Positions 42,135 to 49,721 of a DNA stretch of 64,000 nt are shown here, piece by piece. The DNA comes from CADEEL01 sp050246475 (GTDB lineage: Bacteria; Pseudomonadota; Alphaproteobacteria; Caulobacterales; Aquidulcibacteraceae), in contig JBFWVZ010000003.1 of NCBI GenBank assembly GCA_050246475.1, forward strand, positions 124,001-188,000, in the 5' to 3' direction. The position numbers and the translations under genes were made by a program. Numbering within the stretch: position 1 is the first letter of the stretch; every line of letters starts with the position of its first letter. Under the pieces are notes generated by a model. It made no database searches. It saw only the letters and a program-made list of their open reading frames with translations, and was not told the DNA's origin.

Positions 42135-43532
42135 ATGACGCAAATCCTCATGCCCGCGCTCTCGCCGACGATGGAGGAGGGCAATCTCGCTAAGTGGCTC
42201 ATCAAGGTGGGCGACAAGGTCGAACCCGGCCAAGTCATCGCCGAGATCGAGACCGACAAGGCGACGATGGAGGTCGAGGCCGTTGACGAAGGCGTCGTCA
42301 GCGAAATCCTCGTCCCCGCGGGCAGCGAGGGCGTGAAGGTGAACACGCCGATTGCGGTGTTGTCGAATGGCGATGCTGCGGGCGCGACGAACGAAGCCAA
42401 GCGCCCCTCCCCCCTTGCGGGGGAGGGCAGGGAGGGGGGTGCAAGCGCGCGCTCGGAAACAAGAGCGCCGTCACCCCCGCCCCCTGCCCCCTCCCCGCAA
42501 GGGGGAGGGGGAGTGGCGCAATCCGATCCCGAAATTCCCGCCGGCACGGCGATGGTGAAGATCACGGTGCGCGATGCCTTGCGCGACGCGATGGCGGAGG
42601 AGATGCGGCGCGATCCGACCGTCTTCCTCATGGGCGAGGAGGTTGCGCAATACCAAGGCGCCTACAAAGTCTCGCGCGAGTTGCTGCAGGAGTTTGGCGA
42701 CAAGCGCGTCGTCGATACGCCGATCACGGAGCATGGCTTCGCGGGGCTCGGCGTCGGCGCCGCGATGGCGGGCTTAAAGCCCATCGTCGAGTTCATGACG
42801 TGGAACTTCGCGATGCAGGCGATCGATCAGATCATCAATTCAGCCGCGAAGACGCTCTATATGAGCGGCGGGCAAATCCAATCGTCCATCGTGTTTCGCG
42901 GGCCGAACGGCGCGGCTTCGCGCGTGGCGGCGCAGCACAGCCAGGATTATTCCTCCTGGTACGCGCACGTCCCGGGGCTCACCGTGATCGCGCCGTACGA
43001 CGCGGCGGATGCGAAGGGATTGCTCAAGGCCGCGATCCGCTCGCCGAACCCAGTCGTCTTCCTCGAACACGAAATGCTCTACGGCACGGAGTTCGAAATT
43101 CCGAACGTGCCCGACTGGGTGCTGCCGATCGGCAAAGCCAAGGTCCGGCGCGCGGGAAGCGATGTGACGATCACGGCGCATGCGCGCATGGTTGGGCACG
43201 CTTTGAAGGCCGCGGATGAATTGGCGGGCGAAGGAATCGAGGCGGAGGTGATCGATCTCAGGACGCTGCGCCCGCTCGATAGCGCCACGATCGTCGAGAG
43301 CGTGAAGAAGACGAACCGGCTGGTGAGTGCGGAAGAAGGATGGGGCGCGATGGGCGTGGGCGCGGAGGTGTGCGCGCGCGTCGTCGCCGAAGCGTTCGAC
43401 TATCTCGATGCGCCGCCGATGCGCGTGCATCAGAAGGACGTGCCGCTGCCGTATGCGGCGAACCTCGAAGCTCTTTCGCTGCCGCACGTGGCGGATATTG
43501 TCGCGGCGGTGAAGGCGGTGACGTACAAATGA
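42135..43532 (+). CDS. pdhB: Pyruvate dehydrogenase E1 component subunit beta with N-terminal lipoyl domain
   Basis: 465-aa product: lipoyl domain (1-78, lipoyl Lys in ETDKATMEVEAVDEG), linker (about 80-135) and transketolase-like E1-beta (136-465; MGEEVAQYQGAYKVSRELL, SIVFRGPNGAASRV, FLEHEMLYGTEFEI). The lipoyl-E1beta fusion is typical of alphaproteobacteria. The linker is encoded by a 108-bp palindromic element (42404-42511), giving PSPLAGEGREGG and PAPSPQGGGG. ATG follows the MAPEG stop by three bases; its stop overlaps the next gene by 4 bp. Confidence 0.95.
   Translation: MTQILMPALSPTMEEGNLAKWLIKVGDKVEPGQVIAEIETDKATMEVEAVDEGVVSEILVPAGSEGVKVNTPIAVLSNGDAAGATNEAKRPSPLAGEGREGGASARSETRAPSPPPPAPSPQGGGGVAQSDPEIPAGTAMVKITVRDALRDAMAEEMRRDPTVFLMGEEVAQYQGAYKVSRELLQEFGDKRVVDTPITEHGFAGLGVGAAMAGLKPIVEFMTWNFAMQAIDQIINSAAKTLYMSGGQIQSSIVFRGPNGAASRVAAQHSQDYSSWYAHVPGLTVIAPYDAADAKGLLKAAIRSPNPVVFLEHEMLYGTEFEIPNVPDWVLPIGKAKVRRAGSDVTITAHARMVGHALKAADELAGEGIEAEVIDLRTLRPLDSATIVESVKKTNRLVSAEEGWGAMGVGAEVCARVVAEAFDYLDAPPMRVHQKDVPLPYAANLEALSLPHVADIVAAVKAVTYK
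42404..42511. repeat. Palindromic element inside pdhB (family A)
   Basis: Left hairpin: CCCTCCCCC (42405-42413), loop CTTGC, GGGGGAGGG (42419-42427). Right hairpin: CCCCTCCCC (42488-42496), loop GCAAG, GGGGAGGGG (42502-42510). The two loops are complementary, so the whole 108-bp unit is a large imperfect palindrome. Its length is a multiple of three and the pdhB frame runs through it. The same architecture recurs at 46108-46213. Confidence 0.8.
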
Positions 43533-43909
43533 AAGACGTTACGGCCAACCCGCCTCTGGGATTGCTGAGGCTGGAGGGCGCGATCCTAGATTCATTGACG
43601 CGCTCTCACCCGCACTTTCGCGCACAGTTTGATCGCTTGCGCGATGGCAGCTTGGTTCGCCTACGAGAACTGAGCGGAGCAGGCTTCTTCACTCATTACT
43701 CCGACGAGTGTGCCGTGACCTTTCCGGGTCAAAACGAGATGATCGCAAATGCGGATTGCATTTCGGGGCCGGGACTTCTCGGAGGCTTTCATCTCGCGAT
43801 CACGGATGAGCAGCCGGATGTGCTCGAAGGTTTCTGCCTCGACGGCCTGTGGCCACAGGAGTGGGACAGCCTAGCCGTTGTGCCCCTCGACTCGGCCCGG
43901 CGGCCATGA
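43529..43909 (+). CDS. Hypothetical protein in the PDH operon
   Basis: 126-aa protein I do not recognise, beginning MKDVTANPPLGLLRLEGAIL, soluble, with two Trp/Pro-rich spots near the C-terminus (GLWPQEWDSL). ATG overlaps pdhB's stop (ATGA) and its own stop overlaps the next gene's start region, so it is certainly expressed with PDH if real. Composition is slightly less GC-rich than pdhB. Confidence 0.6.
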   Translation: MKDVTANPPLGLLRLEGAILDSLTRSHPHFRAQFDRLRDGSLVRLRELSGAGFFTHYSDECAVTFPGQNEMIANADCISGPGLLGGFHLAITDEQPDVLEGFCLDGLWPQEWDSLAVVPLDSARRP

Positions 43910-44298
43910 ACGCTCAAGGCGGCTGTCATTGCGGCGCGGTGCGGTTCGAGGTGGAGCTTGAACCCGGCGCCGAGGCGCAGACGTGCAATTGCTCGATGTG
44001 CGCGAAGGTCGGGTTCATTCATCTGATCGTGCCGGAGAGCCGCTTCAAGCTGCTGCAAGGCGAAGACGCGCTCACGCGCTACACGTTCAACACGGGCGTC
44101 GCGCAGCATCTCTTCTGCGGGGTTTGCGGGGTGAAGAGCTTCTATCGCCCACGCTCCAATCCGGATGGCTGGAGCGTCAATCTCCGCTGCCTGGACGATC
44201 CCGCCGCGCTCAACGCGCGCATCACCGCGTTCGACGGCCAGAACTGGGAAGCCAACGCCCACGCGCTTATACATCTCTCGCGGGAGGCTGCATCGTGA
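43906..44298 (+). CDS. GFA family (glutathione-dependent formaldehyde-activating-like) protein
   Basis: 130-aa zinc-binding protein of the CENP-V/GFA fold. The zinc cysteine motifs are complete: GGCHCGAVRFEVE, CNCSMCAKVG and LFCGVCGVKSFYRP. GFA relatives bind zinc through these; activity on S-hydroxymethylglutathione is not assured. It starts at ATG overlapping the preceding stop, and its stop overlaps the next GTG. Confidence 0.87.
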   Translation: MNAQGGCHCGAVRFEVELEPGAEAQTCNCSMCAKVGFIHLIVPESRFKLLQGEDALTRYTFNTGVAQHLFCGVCGVKSFYRPRSNPDGWSVNLRCLDDPAALNARITAFDGQNWEANAHALIHLSREAAS

Positions 44299-44753
44299 CC
44301 GAGGCCGAAGTCGTCGAACAATTGGTCGAGTTCACGAACATCCTGCTCGCGGGCGTTTCGGTGCTCTTCACGGTCGTCTCCGCCTACATCGCGGCGCTCA
44401 ACTACTTCATCGGCACGGCAAACTTCACGGCGCGCGCCGGCGCCTTCGCGTTCGTGACGCTCATCCTTGCGATGCTTGTGTTCGTGTTGATGGGCGCGCA
44501 GGCGACGCAAGCTGGGCTTGTCGCACGTCTGCACGAGCTCGCGGGGCGCGGCGAGCTGACCGCAGCGGGCCAATCCATCCTAGCCAATTCCGCCCCCGAT
44601 CAGACGGGCGGCCTGAGCATCGATGACGCCGTGCGCCTCTTCACGTGGGCCGCGCTCGGCCTCATTTACTTCGCGCTCTATTATCTGACATTCGTGCACC
44701 GCTGGCGCCCAGACGCCGTTCCAGTCACCATCAGGCATTCGGACAAGCCATGA
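44295..44753 (+). CDS. Hypothetical membrane protein in the PDH operon
   Basis: 152-aa protein with three hydrophobic helices (about 12-38, 46-68 and 113-133) and no recognised domain. Starts at GTG overlapping the GFA gene's stop; its TGA overlaps pdhC's ATG. This perfect spacing on both sides argues for a real, coupled gene despite the lack of homology clues. Confidence 0.68.
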   Translation: MTEAEVVEQLVEFTNILLAGVSVLFTVVSAYIAALNYFIGTANFTARAGAFAFVTLILAMLVFVLMGAQATQAGLVARLHELAGRGELTAAGQSILANSAPDQTGGLSIDDAVRLFTWAALGLIYFALYYLTFVHRWRPDAVPVTIRHSDKP

Positions 44754-46093
44754 GCATTCAAATCACCATGCCCGCGCTCTCGCCGACGATGGAGGAGGGC
44801 AACCTCGCGAAATGGCTCGTGAAGGTCGGCGATAAGGTCGAGCCTGGGCAAGTCATCGCCGAGATCGAGACGGATAAAGCCACGATGGAGGTCGAAGCCG
44901 TCGATGAAGGCGTGGTGAGCGAGATCCTCGTCGCGGCCGGATCGGAAGGCGTGAAGGTCAACACGCCGATCGCGGTGTTGGCGGGAGAGGGCGAGGCGGT
45001 TCAACCCAAAGCCTCCCCCTCGATGGGGGAGGCCGCGCACAGCGCGGGAGGGGGTGCGCCCGCTGCGAAGAAGGCCGAGCCTCAGGCGGCGCAACAACCG
45101 ACGTCTCACGCATCGCCCCCTCAGCCGCCGCTGCGCGGCGACAGCTCCCCCATCGAGGGGGAGCGGGGCGGTTCGTCTGGCGACCGCATCGCGGCCTCGC
45201 CGCTTGCGAAGCGGATGGCGCAGCAGCTTGGGATCGATCTTTCGGGGCTGCGCGGCAGCGGCCCGAATGGGCGCATCGTCAAAGCGGATATCGAAGCCGC
45301 GCGCCGTGGCGCGCCGCGCGCAAGCGCTGGCGAAAGCCGCGCGCTCACCATCGCGCCGCCGGCGCAGCCGCCGAAGACGCTGGAGCAGCTCGGCATCACG
45401 CCGGGCAGCTACGATCTCGTGCCGCTCGATCTCATGCGCAAAACCATCGCGCGGCGGATGACGGATTCGTTCCGGGACATTCCGCACTTCCCGCTGACGA
45501 TCGAACTGGAGATCGACACGCTTTTGAAGGCGCGCGGCGACATCAACAAGCGCTTCGCCGATCAGGGCGTCAAAATCTCCGTGAACGACATGGTGATCAA
45601 AGCGTGCGCGTTGGCGCTTATGCGTGAGCCGCGCGCGAATGCGAGCTACACGCCGGACGGCATCGCGATGCATCACCATGCGGATGTCGCGGTGGCCGTC
45701 GCGCTCGACAACGGACTCATCACGCCCATCGTGCGCAACGCGGAGCAGAAGGGGCTGGCGGTAATCTCGCACGAAATGGCCGATCTCGCGGAGCGGGCGA
45801 AATCGCGGAAGCTCAAACCCGAGGAATACCAAGGCGGCACGTTCTCGCTCTCGAACATGGGGATGATGGGCATTCGCCAGTTCGCCTCGATCCTCAATGA
45901 ACCGCACGGCTGCATCATGAGCGTGGGCGCGGGCGAAAAACGCCCGATCGTGAAGAACGACGCGCTCGCGATCGCGACGATGATGAGTGTGACGCTGACT
46001 TGCGATCACCGCGTCGTGGACGGCGCGATCGGAGCGAGCTTCCTGAAGGCGTTCCGCGGGTTCATCGAGGATCCGATGAGCATGTTGTTGTAA
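44750..46093 (+). CDS. pdhC: Dihydrolipoyllysine-residue acetyltransferase (PDH E2)
   Basis: Core of the PDH complex. 447 aa: N-terminal lipoyl domain (1-78, Lys in ETDKATMEVEAVDEG), Pro/Ala linker (about 80-140), peripheral-subunit-binding domain (ASPLAKRMAQQLGIDLSGLRGSG, about 146-180), second linker, and the catalytic domain ending with the active-site DHRVVDGAIGASFLKAF. The first 75 residues are almost identical to those of PdhB. The linker is built from a second family of palindromic repeat. ATG overlaps the preceding stop. Confidence 0.95.
   Translation: MSIQITMPALSPTMEEGNLAKWLVKVGDKVEPGQVIAEIETDKATMEVEAVDEGVVSEILVAAGSEGVKVNTPIAVLAGEGEAVQPKASPSMGEAAHSAGGGAPAAKKAEPQAAQQPTSHASPPQPPLRGDSSPIEGERGGSSGDRIAASPLAKRMAQQLGIDLSGLRGSGPNGRIVKADIEAARRGAPRASAGESRALTIAPPAQPPKTLEQLGITPGSYDLVPLDLMRKTIARRMTDSFRDIPHFPLTIELEIDTLLKARGDINKRFADQGVKISVNDMVIKACALALMREPRANASYTPDGIAMHHHADVAVAVALDNGLITPIVRNAEQKGLAVISHEMADLAERAKSRKLKPEEYQGGTFSLSNMGMMGIRQFASILNEPHGCIMSVGAGEKRPIVKNDALAIATMMSVTLTCDHRVVDGAIGASFLKAFRGFIEDPMSMLL
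45011..45164. repeat. Palindromic element(s) inside pdhC linker (family B)
   Basis: Left hairpin: GCCTCCCCC (45011-45019), loop TCGAT, GGGGGAGGC (45025-45033). Right hairpin: GCTCCCCC (45144-45151), loop ATCGA, GGGGGAGC (45157-45164). Loops are complementary and the two halves face each other. The middle (about 45065-45115) may be native linker, so this may be two half-elements. Translation gives PSPSMGEAAHSAGGG and SPPQPPLRGDSSP. Confidence 0.65.
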
Positions 46094-46107
46094 GCGGCCA
46101 CGTTGTT

Positions 46108-46213
46108 CCCCTCCCCCTTGCGGGGAGGGGTTAGGGGTGGGGGTGGATGCCGTAGGCCGCGAGGCGTGGCGCTGGCGCCCCCCTCCCTGGCCCTCCCCCG
46201 CAAGGGGGGAGGG
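46108..46213. repeat. Palindromic element between pdhC and the DUF559 gene (family A)
   Basis: Left hairpin CCCCTCCCC (46108-46116), loop CTTGC, GGGGAGGGG (46122-46130). Right hairpin CCCTCCCCC (46191-46199), loop GCAAG, GGGGGAGGG (46205-46213). 106 bp, same layout as the pdhB element. It ends 16 bp before the DUF559 start codon, so it may supply that gene's leader. Confidence 0.8.
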
Positions 46214-46228
46214 AAGTAGAGTGAGCCC

Positions 46229-46654
46229 ATGAGTCGCCGCCTTCCCAATCCTGATGTGCACGCGCGCTTCAAGTCAGAACGAGCCAATGCCTTCGCGCGT
46301 GTGTTGCGAAAGGACATGACTGAAGCGGAGCGGGTGCTTTGGCGCGGGCTGCGGGCTTTGCGGCAGGAAGGCTCGCATTGGCGCAAGCAGACTACCATAG
46401 GGCCGTTCATCGCGGACTTCTGCTGTCACAGCGCCAAACTCATCGTCGAAATCGATGGCGCTGTTCACGACAGCGCAGAGGCTGAAGCGCTCGATGAGGA
46501 ACGCCAGGCGTGGCTTGAGGCGCGCGGCTATCGTGTGCTCAGGTTCGGCAATGGCGAAGTTCTCAGAGACGTGAGCGCTGTCTTGCAGCGCATTTGCGAC
46601 GCCGGCGCGCTCACCCCTACCCCCGGCCCCTCCCCGCAAGGGGGAGGGGAGTAG
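46229..46654 (+). CDS. DUF559 (Vsr-like endonuclease fold) protein, C-terminus made by a repeat
   Basis: 141-aa protein of the DUF559 family, related to the very-short-patch-repair nuclease fold: LRKDMTEAERVLWRGLRALRQ, FIADFCCHSAKLIVEIDGAVH (Asp and Glu of the nuclease core) and WLEARGYRVLRFGNGEVL. Residues about 128-141 (LTPTPGPSPQGGGE) are not part of the fold and come from a half palindromic element at 46612-46651. An equivalent element lies just upstream. DNA-cleaving activity is inferred only. Confidence 0.8.
   Translation: MSRRLPNPDVHARFKSERANAFARVLRKDMTEAERVLWRGLRALRQEGSHWRKQTTIGPFIADFCCHSAKLIVEIDGAVHDSAEAEALDEERQAWLEARGYRVLRFGNGEVLRDVSAVLQRICDAGALTPTPGPSPQGGGE
46612..46651. repeat. 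Half palindromic element at the DUF559 3' end (family A)
   Basis: CCCCTCCCC (46627-46635), loop GCAAG, GGGGAGGGG (46641-46649), matching the right half of the 42404 and 46108 elements, including the CACCCCTACCCCCGG lead-in. It encodes the last residues and stop region of the DUF559 gene. Confidence 0.75.
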
Positions 46655-46661
46655 GTCTCGC

Positions 46662-47303
46662 ATGCTCTCCCTCTTCATCACCGCCTTCGTGACGTTCTTC
46701 GTCGTGATCGATCCGCCAGCCATGGCGCCCATGTTTGCGACCATGACGAAGGGCATGAGCGACAAGTGGCGCCGCCACATGGCGCTCAAAGCGCTCACCA
46801 TCGCGGCGATCATTATCATCGCGTTTGCGTTCGGCGGTGCGTGGCTGCTCGGCCAACTCCATGTGAGCCTCGATGCATTCCGCATTGCGGGGGGGCTGCT
46901 GCTTTTCCTGATCGGCGTGGACATGCTTTTCGAGAAGCGCGCCGAGCGGCGCGACGAGCGCGCGGAGAAAGTCGCGAGCGAGCACGCCGCGCATCCCGGT
47001 CAGGAAGACGACATTTCCGTCTTCCCACTCGCCATACCCCTGATCGCGGGGCCGGGCGCCATCGCCTCGATCATGCTCTTCTTCAACGAGCATGAGGATG
47101 CCCTCGCGCGCGCAGTGGTCCTCGGCGGCGTCGCGGCCAACATGGCGCTTTGCCTCGTGGCGTTCTTGATGGCGGGCACGCTCTCGCGTCTGCTTGGCGC
47201 GACGATGGCCAATGTGCTCTCGCGCATCTTCGGCATTCTGCTGTGCGCGCTCGCGGCGCAGTTCGTCGTGGACGGCGTGCAAGGCGCCTTCAATCTGGGC
47301 TGA
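46662..47303 (+). CDS. MarC family membrane protein
   Basis: 213-aa polytopic protein with six helices, matching the MarC/UPF0056 family. Diagnostic stretches are FVVIDPPAMAPMF near residue 10 and PLAIPLIAGPGAIASIMLF near 125. The name refers to the marC locus; a role in multiple antibiotic resistance is not supported for the family. ATG lies eight bases after the DUF559 stop, and it is followed within 6 bp by a cupin gene. Confidence 0.85.
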   Translation: MLSLFITAFVTFFVVIDPPAMAPMFATMTKGMSDKWRRHMALKALTIAAIIIIAFAFGGAWLLGQLHVSLDAFRIAGGLLLFLIGVDMLFEKRAERRDERAEKVASEHAAHPGQEDDISVFPLAIPLIAGPGAIASIMLFFNEHEDALARAVVLGGVAANMALCLVAFLMAGTLSRLLGATMANVLSRIFGILLCALAAQFVVDGVQGAFNLG

Positions 47304-47308
47304 AACGC

Positions 47309-47770
47309 ATGAAGCTCGACGTTTCGACGATCGAAGAGAAGAAGGGCTCCGGTTACCCCGCGCCTTACGATGAGCCGTGCAAGGAGCGGCATTGGAAGCC
47401 GCTCGCCGCCGCGGCGGGGCTCACGCAATTCGGCGTCAATCTTGTGCGGCTGCCGCCGGGGGTGTGGTCAAGCCAGCGCCACTGGCACGCGGTGGAGGAT
47501 GAGTTCGCTTACGTTCTCAAGGGCGAAGTGACGCTCGTGATGGACGAGGGCGAGGAGATCATGCGCGCGGGCGATTGCATCGGGTGGAAGGGCGGCGTCA
47601 GGAACGGCCACGTGATGAAGAATTCATCGAGCGAAGAGGCGCTCATCCTCGTCGTCGGCGGGCGCGACGATGCGGATTGGGGCGAGTACTCCGATTTCGA
47701 CATGAAGTTTCATCCGGGGCGCTACTCAGGCCCCAACATCAAGACGCGCAAGGATGGGTCGCCCATCTAA
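47309..47770 (+). CDS. Cupin-domain protein
   Basis: 153-aa single-domain cupin. The conserved histidine/glutamate metal motif is seen as SQRHWHAVEDEFAYVLKGEVTLVMDEGEE (about 47-76), followed by GDCIGWKGGVRNGHVMKN. C-terminal tail is basic and Pro-rich. Probably binds one divalent metal; function open. It follows marC by five bases and precedes lpdA by 23 bp. Confidence 0.83.
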   Translation: MKLDVSTIEEKKGSGYPAPYDEPCKERHWKPLAAAAGLTQFGVNLVRLPPGVWSSQRHWHAVEDEFAYVLKGEVTLVMDEGEEIMRAGDCIGWKGGVRNGHVMKNSSSEEALILVVGGRDDADWGEYSDFDMKFHPGRYSGPNIKTRKDGSPI

Positions 47771-47793
47771 TCCGCGTTTGCTAAACGACGCGC

Positions 47794-49203
47794 ATGGCAT
47801 CCTACGATCTCATCATCATCGGCTCCGGGCCCGGCGGATATGTGGGCGCGGTGCGGGCTTCGCAGCTTGGTTTGAAGACCGCGATCGTCGAGCGCGACAA
47901 GCTCGGCGGCATTTGCCTCAACTGGGGCTGCATCCCGACGAAGGCGCTGCTGCGCTCGGCGGAAGTCTATCGCAATTTTCAGCACGCGAAGGATTACGGA
48001 CTAGCCGCCGACAATCTGCATTTCGATTCCGCGGCGGTCGTGCAACGCTCGCGCGGCGTCGCCGGGCGGATGGAGAAGGGCGTCGCGTTTCTGATGAAGA
48101 AGCACAAGATCGATGTGCTCTTCGGCGAAGCGCGCATCGAAAAGGGCGGCCCCAAAGAACCGACGAAGGTCGTCGTCAAGGGCAAGGACGGCGAGCAAAC
48201 GCACCGAGCCAAACACACGATGATCGCGACGGGCGCGCGTGCGCGCGAGATGCCGGCCGCCGGCCTCGCCGCCGACGGCAAGCGCATCTGGACTTATCGC
48301 CACGCGATGGCGCCGCCGGAATGGCCGGACTCACTTCTCGTGTTCGGTTCCGGCGCGATCGGGATCGAGTTCGCGAGTTTCTACGCGGCGTTCGGCGTCA
48401 AAGTGACTGTGGTGGAGTTGCTCGACCGCATCTTGCCGGTGGAGGACGCGGAAATTTCCAAGTTCGCGCACAAACGGTTCGAGAAAGAGGGGATGACGCT
48501 TCGCGTCGGCACGGAAGCGAAGAGCCTTAAGGCGACCGCAAGCGGCGTCGAGGCGGAGGTGGTCTCAGGCGGCAAGAGCGAAACGCTAAAGGCGTCGCAC
48601 GCCATCGTCGCCGTCGGCATCGCGGGCAATATCGAGAACATCGGTTTGGAGGCCGTGGGCGTCAAAACCGAGAAGGGCCACATCGTCACGGACGGCATGG
48701 GCAAAACAAACGTGGCGGGCGTCTATGCGATCGGCGACGTCACCGGCCCGCCATGGCTTGCGCACAAGGCGATGCACGAGGCGGTCGTGTGCGTCGAGGC
48801 GATCGCAGGGCAGAAGCCGCATGCGCTGAAGAAGGAGCTGATCCCCGGCTGCACGTATTCGCACCCGCAAGTCGCGAGCGTTGGTCTCACCGAGGAAGCG
48901 GCGAAGCAGACCGGGCGTGAATTGCGCGTTGGGCGCTTCCCGTTCGTCGGCAACGGCAAGGCCGTCGCGCTCGGCGAAGATCAGGGCATGGTCAAAACGA
49001 TCTTCGACGCCAAGACCGGCGAAATGCTCGGCGCGCACATGGTCGGCGCCGAAGTCACGGAACTCATCCAGGGCTACGTCATCGCGATGACGGGCGAGCT
49101 CACTGAAGCCGAATTGATGGAGACGACGTTCCCGCATCCGACGCTGTCCGAGATGATGCACGAAGCCGTGCTCGACGCGTACGGGAAGGTGCTGCACGTA
49201 TGA
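47794..49203 (+). CDS. lpdA: Dihydrolipoyl dehydrogenase
   Basis: FAD flavoprotein that reoxidises lipoyl groups, the E3 of PDH. It has the N-terminal FAD motif IIIGSGPGGYVGAVRA, the redox-active disulfide in GGICLNWGCIPTKALL, a second dinucleotide motif FGSGAIGIEFASFY and the C-terminal His-Glu catalytic dyad in TTFPHPTLSEMMHEA. No N-terminal lipoyl domain, unlike PdhB. Length 469 aa. ATG overlap with the next gene at its stop. Confidence 0.95.
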   Translation: MASYDLIIIGSGPGGYVGAVRASQLGLKTAIVERDKLGGICLNWGCIPTKALLRSAEVYRNFQHAKDYGLAADNLHFDSAAVVQRSRGVAGRMEKGVAFLMKKHKIDVLFGEARIEKGGPKEPTKVVVKGKDGEQTHRAKHTMIATGARAREMPAAGLAADGKRIWTYRHAMAPPEWPDSLLVFGSGAIGIEFASFYAAFGVKVTVVELLDRILPVEDAEISKFAHKRFEKEGMTLRVGTEAKSLKATASGVEAEVVSGGKSETLKASHAIVAVGIAGNIENIGLEAVGVKTEKGHIVTDGMGKTNVAGVYAIGDVTGPPWLAHKAMHEAVVCVEAIAGQKPHALKKELIPGCTYSHPQVASVGLTEEAAKQTGRELRVGRFPFVGNGKAVALGEDQGMVKTIFDAKTGEMLGAHMVGAEVTELIQGYVIAMTGELTEAELMETTFPHPTLSEMMHEAVLDAYGKVLHV

Positions 49204-49667
49204 CCAATCCCTGGCTCCCCCGAACGGAGACCGAGGTCATCGAAGGGTTTGCTGCCGCGTGCGAGAGGTATGAAGGTGACCGCGGCACGGGGGTTGTAGT
49301 CCGGCGCTGGGGTGAAAAGGTCGACATTCTTCGAAGCGGAAAGAGGCTCCAGCGTGTCGACGCACGTTTTCAGCGGAACTCAGAAGAGAAGGGTCCGCGC
49401 TTCCCAAATGGAAAGCTTCCTCGCTTTACAGTGAGACTTTGGGGTGATCGCTGGATGCATCTCGATTTTCACAGGGCATCAGGCAAAGGTTGGCGATTTG
49501 AATGGGGGCGAGAGGGACGGCTGGCCGGCGGCACACCGCCGACAGCCCTCATCGCCGTTGCAGAACGAACGCTAGATACGATGCCGGCAGAGCGGTCACT
49601 CGACGACAAGGCGACATTGGATTCTATCTGGCTGCCGCTTCTCCTGCGTGGACCAAGAGAAACCTAA
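49200..49667 (+). CDS. Hypothetical protein coupled to lpdA
   Basis: 155-aa soluble protein beginning MTNPWLPRTETEVIEGFAAACE, without recognisable domains or membrane segments; contains a Trp/Arg-rich middle (RLWGDRWMHLDFHRASGKGWRFEWGREG). Its start overlaps the lpdA stop by 4 bp. Base composition is slightly lower in GC than the neighbours. It ends convergently with the acyl-CoA synthetase gene. Confidence 0.6.
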   Translation: MTNPWLPRTETEVIEGFAAACERYEGDRGTGVVVRRWGEKVDILRSGKRLQRVDARFQRNSEEKGPRFPNGKLPRFTVRLWGDRWMHLDFHRASGKGWRFEWGREGRLAGGTPPTALIAVAERTLDTMPAERSLDDKATLDSIWLPLLLRGPRET

Positions 49668-49721
49668 GCCGCAGTGCATGGCGACTACGTGTGTCGCCAA
49701 GCGACCGCGCGCATGTAGTTC

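Noticed and set aside
44681..46261. Antisense frame of 526 codons across pdhC
   Set aside because: Fully inside pdhC on the other strand; product shows no domain and pdhC carries clear lipoyl and catalytic motifs.
46108..46651. CRISPR array from regularly recurring GC-rich blocks
   Set aside because: Copies are palindromic elements, few and irregularly spaced, with no constant-length unique spacers and no cas genes.
46662..47303. Multiple antibiotic resistance protein
   Set aside because: MarC-family proteins are not shown to confer resistance, so the name is kept only as a family label.
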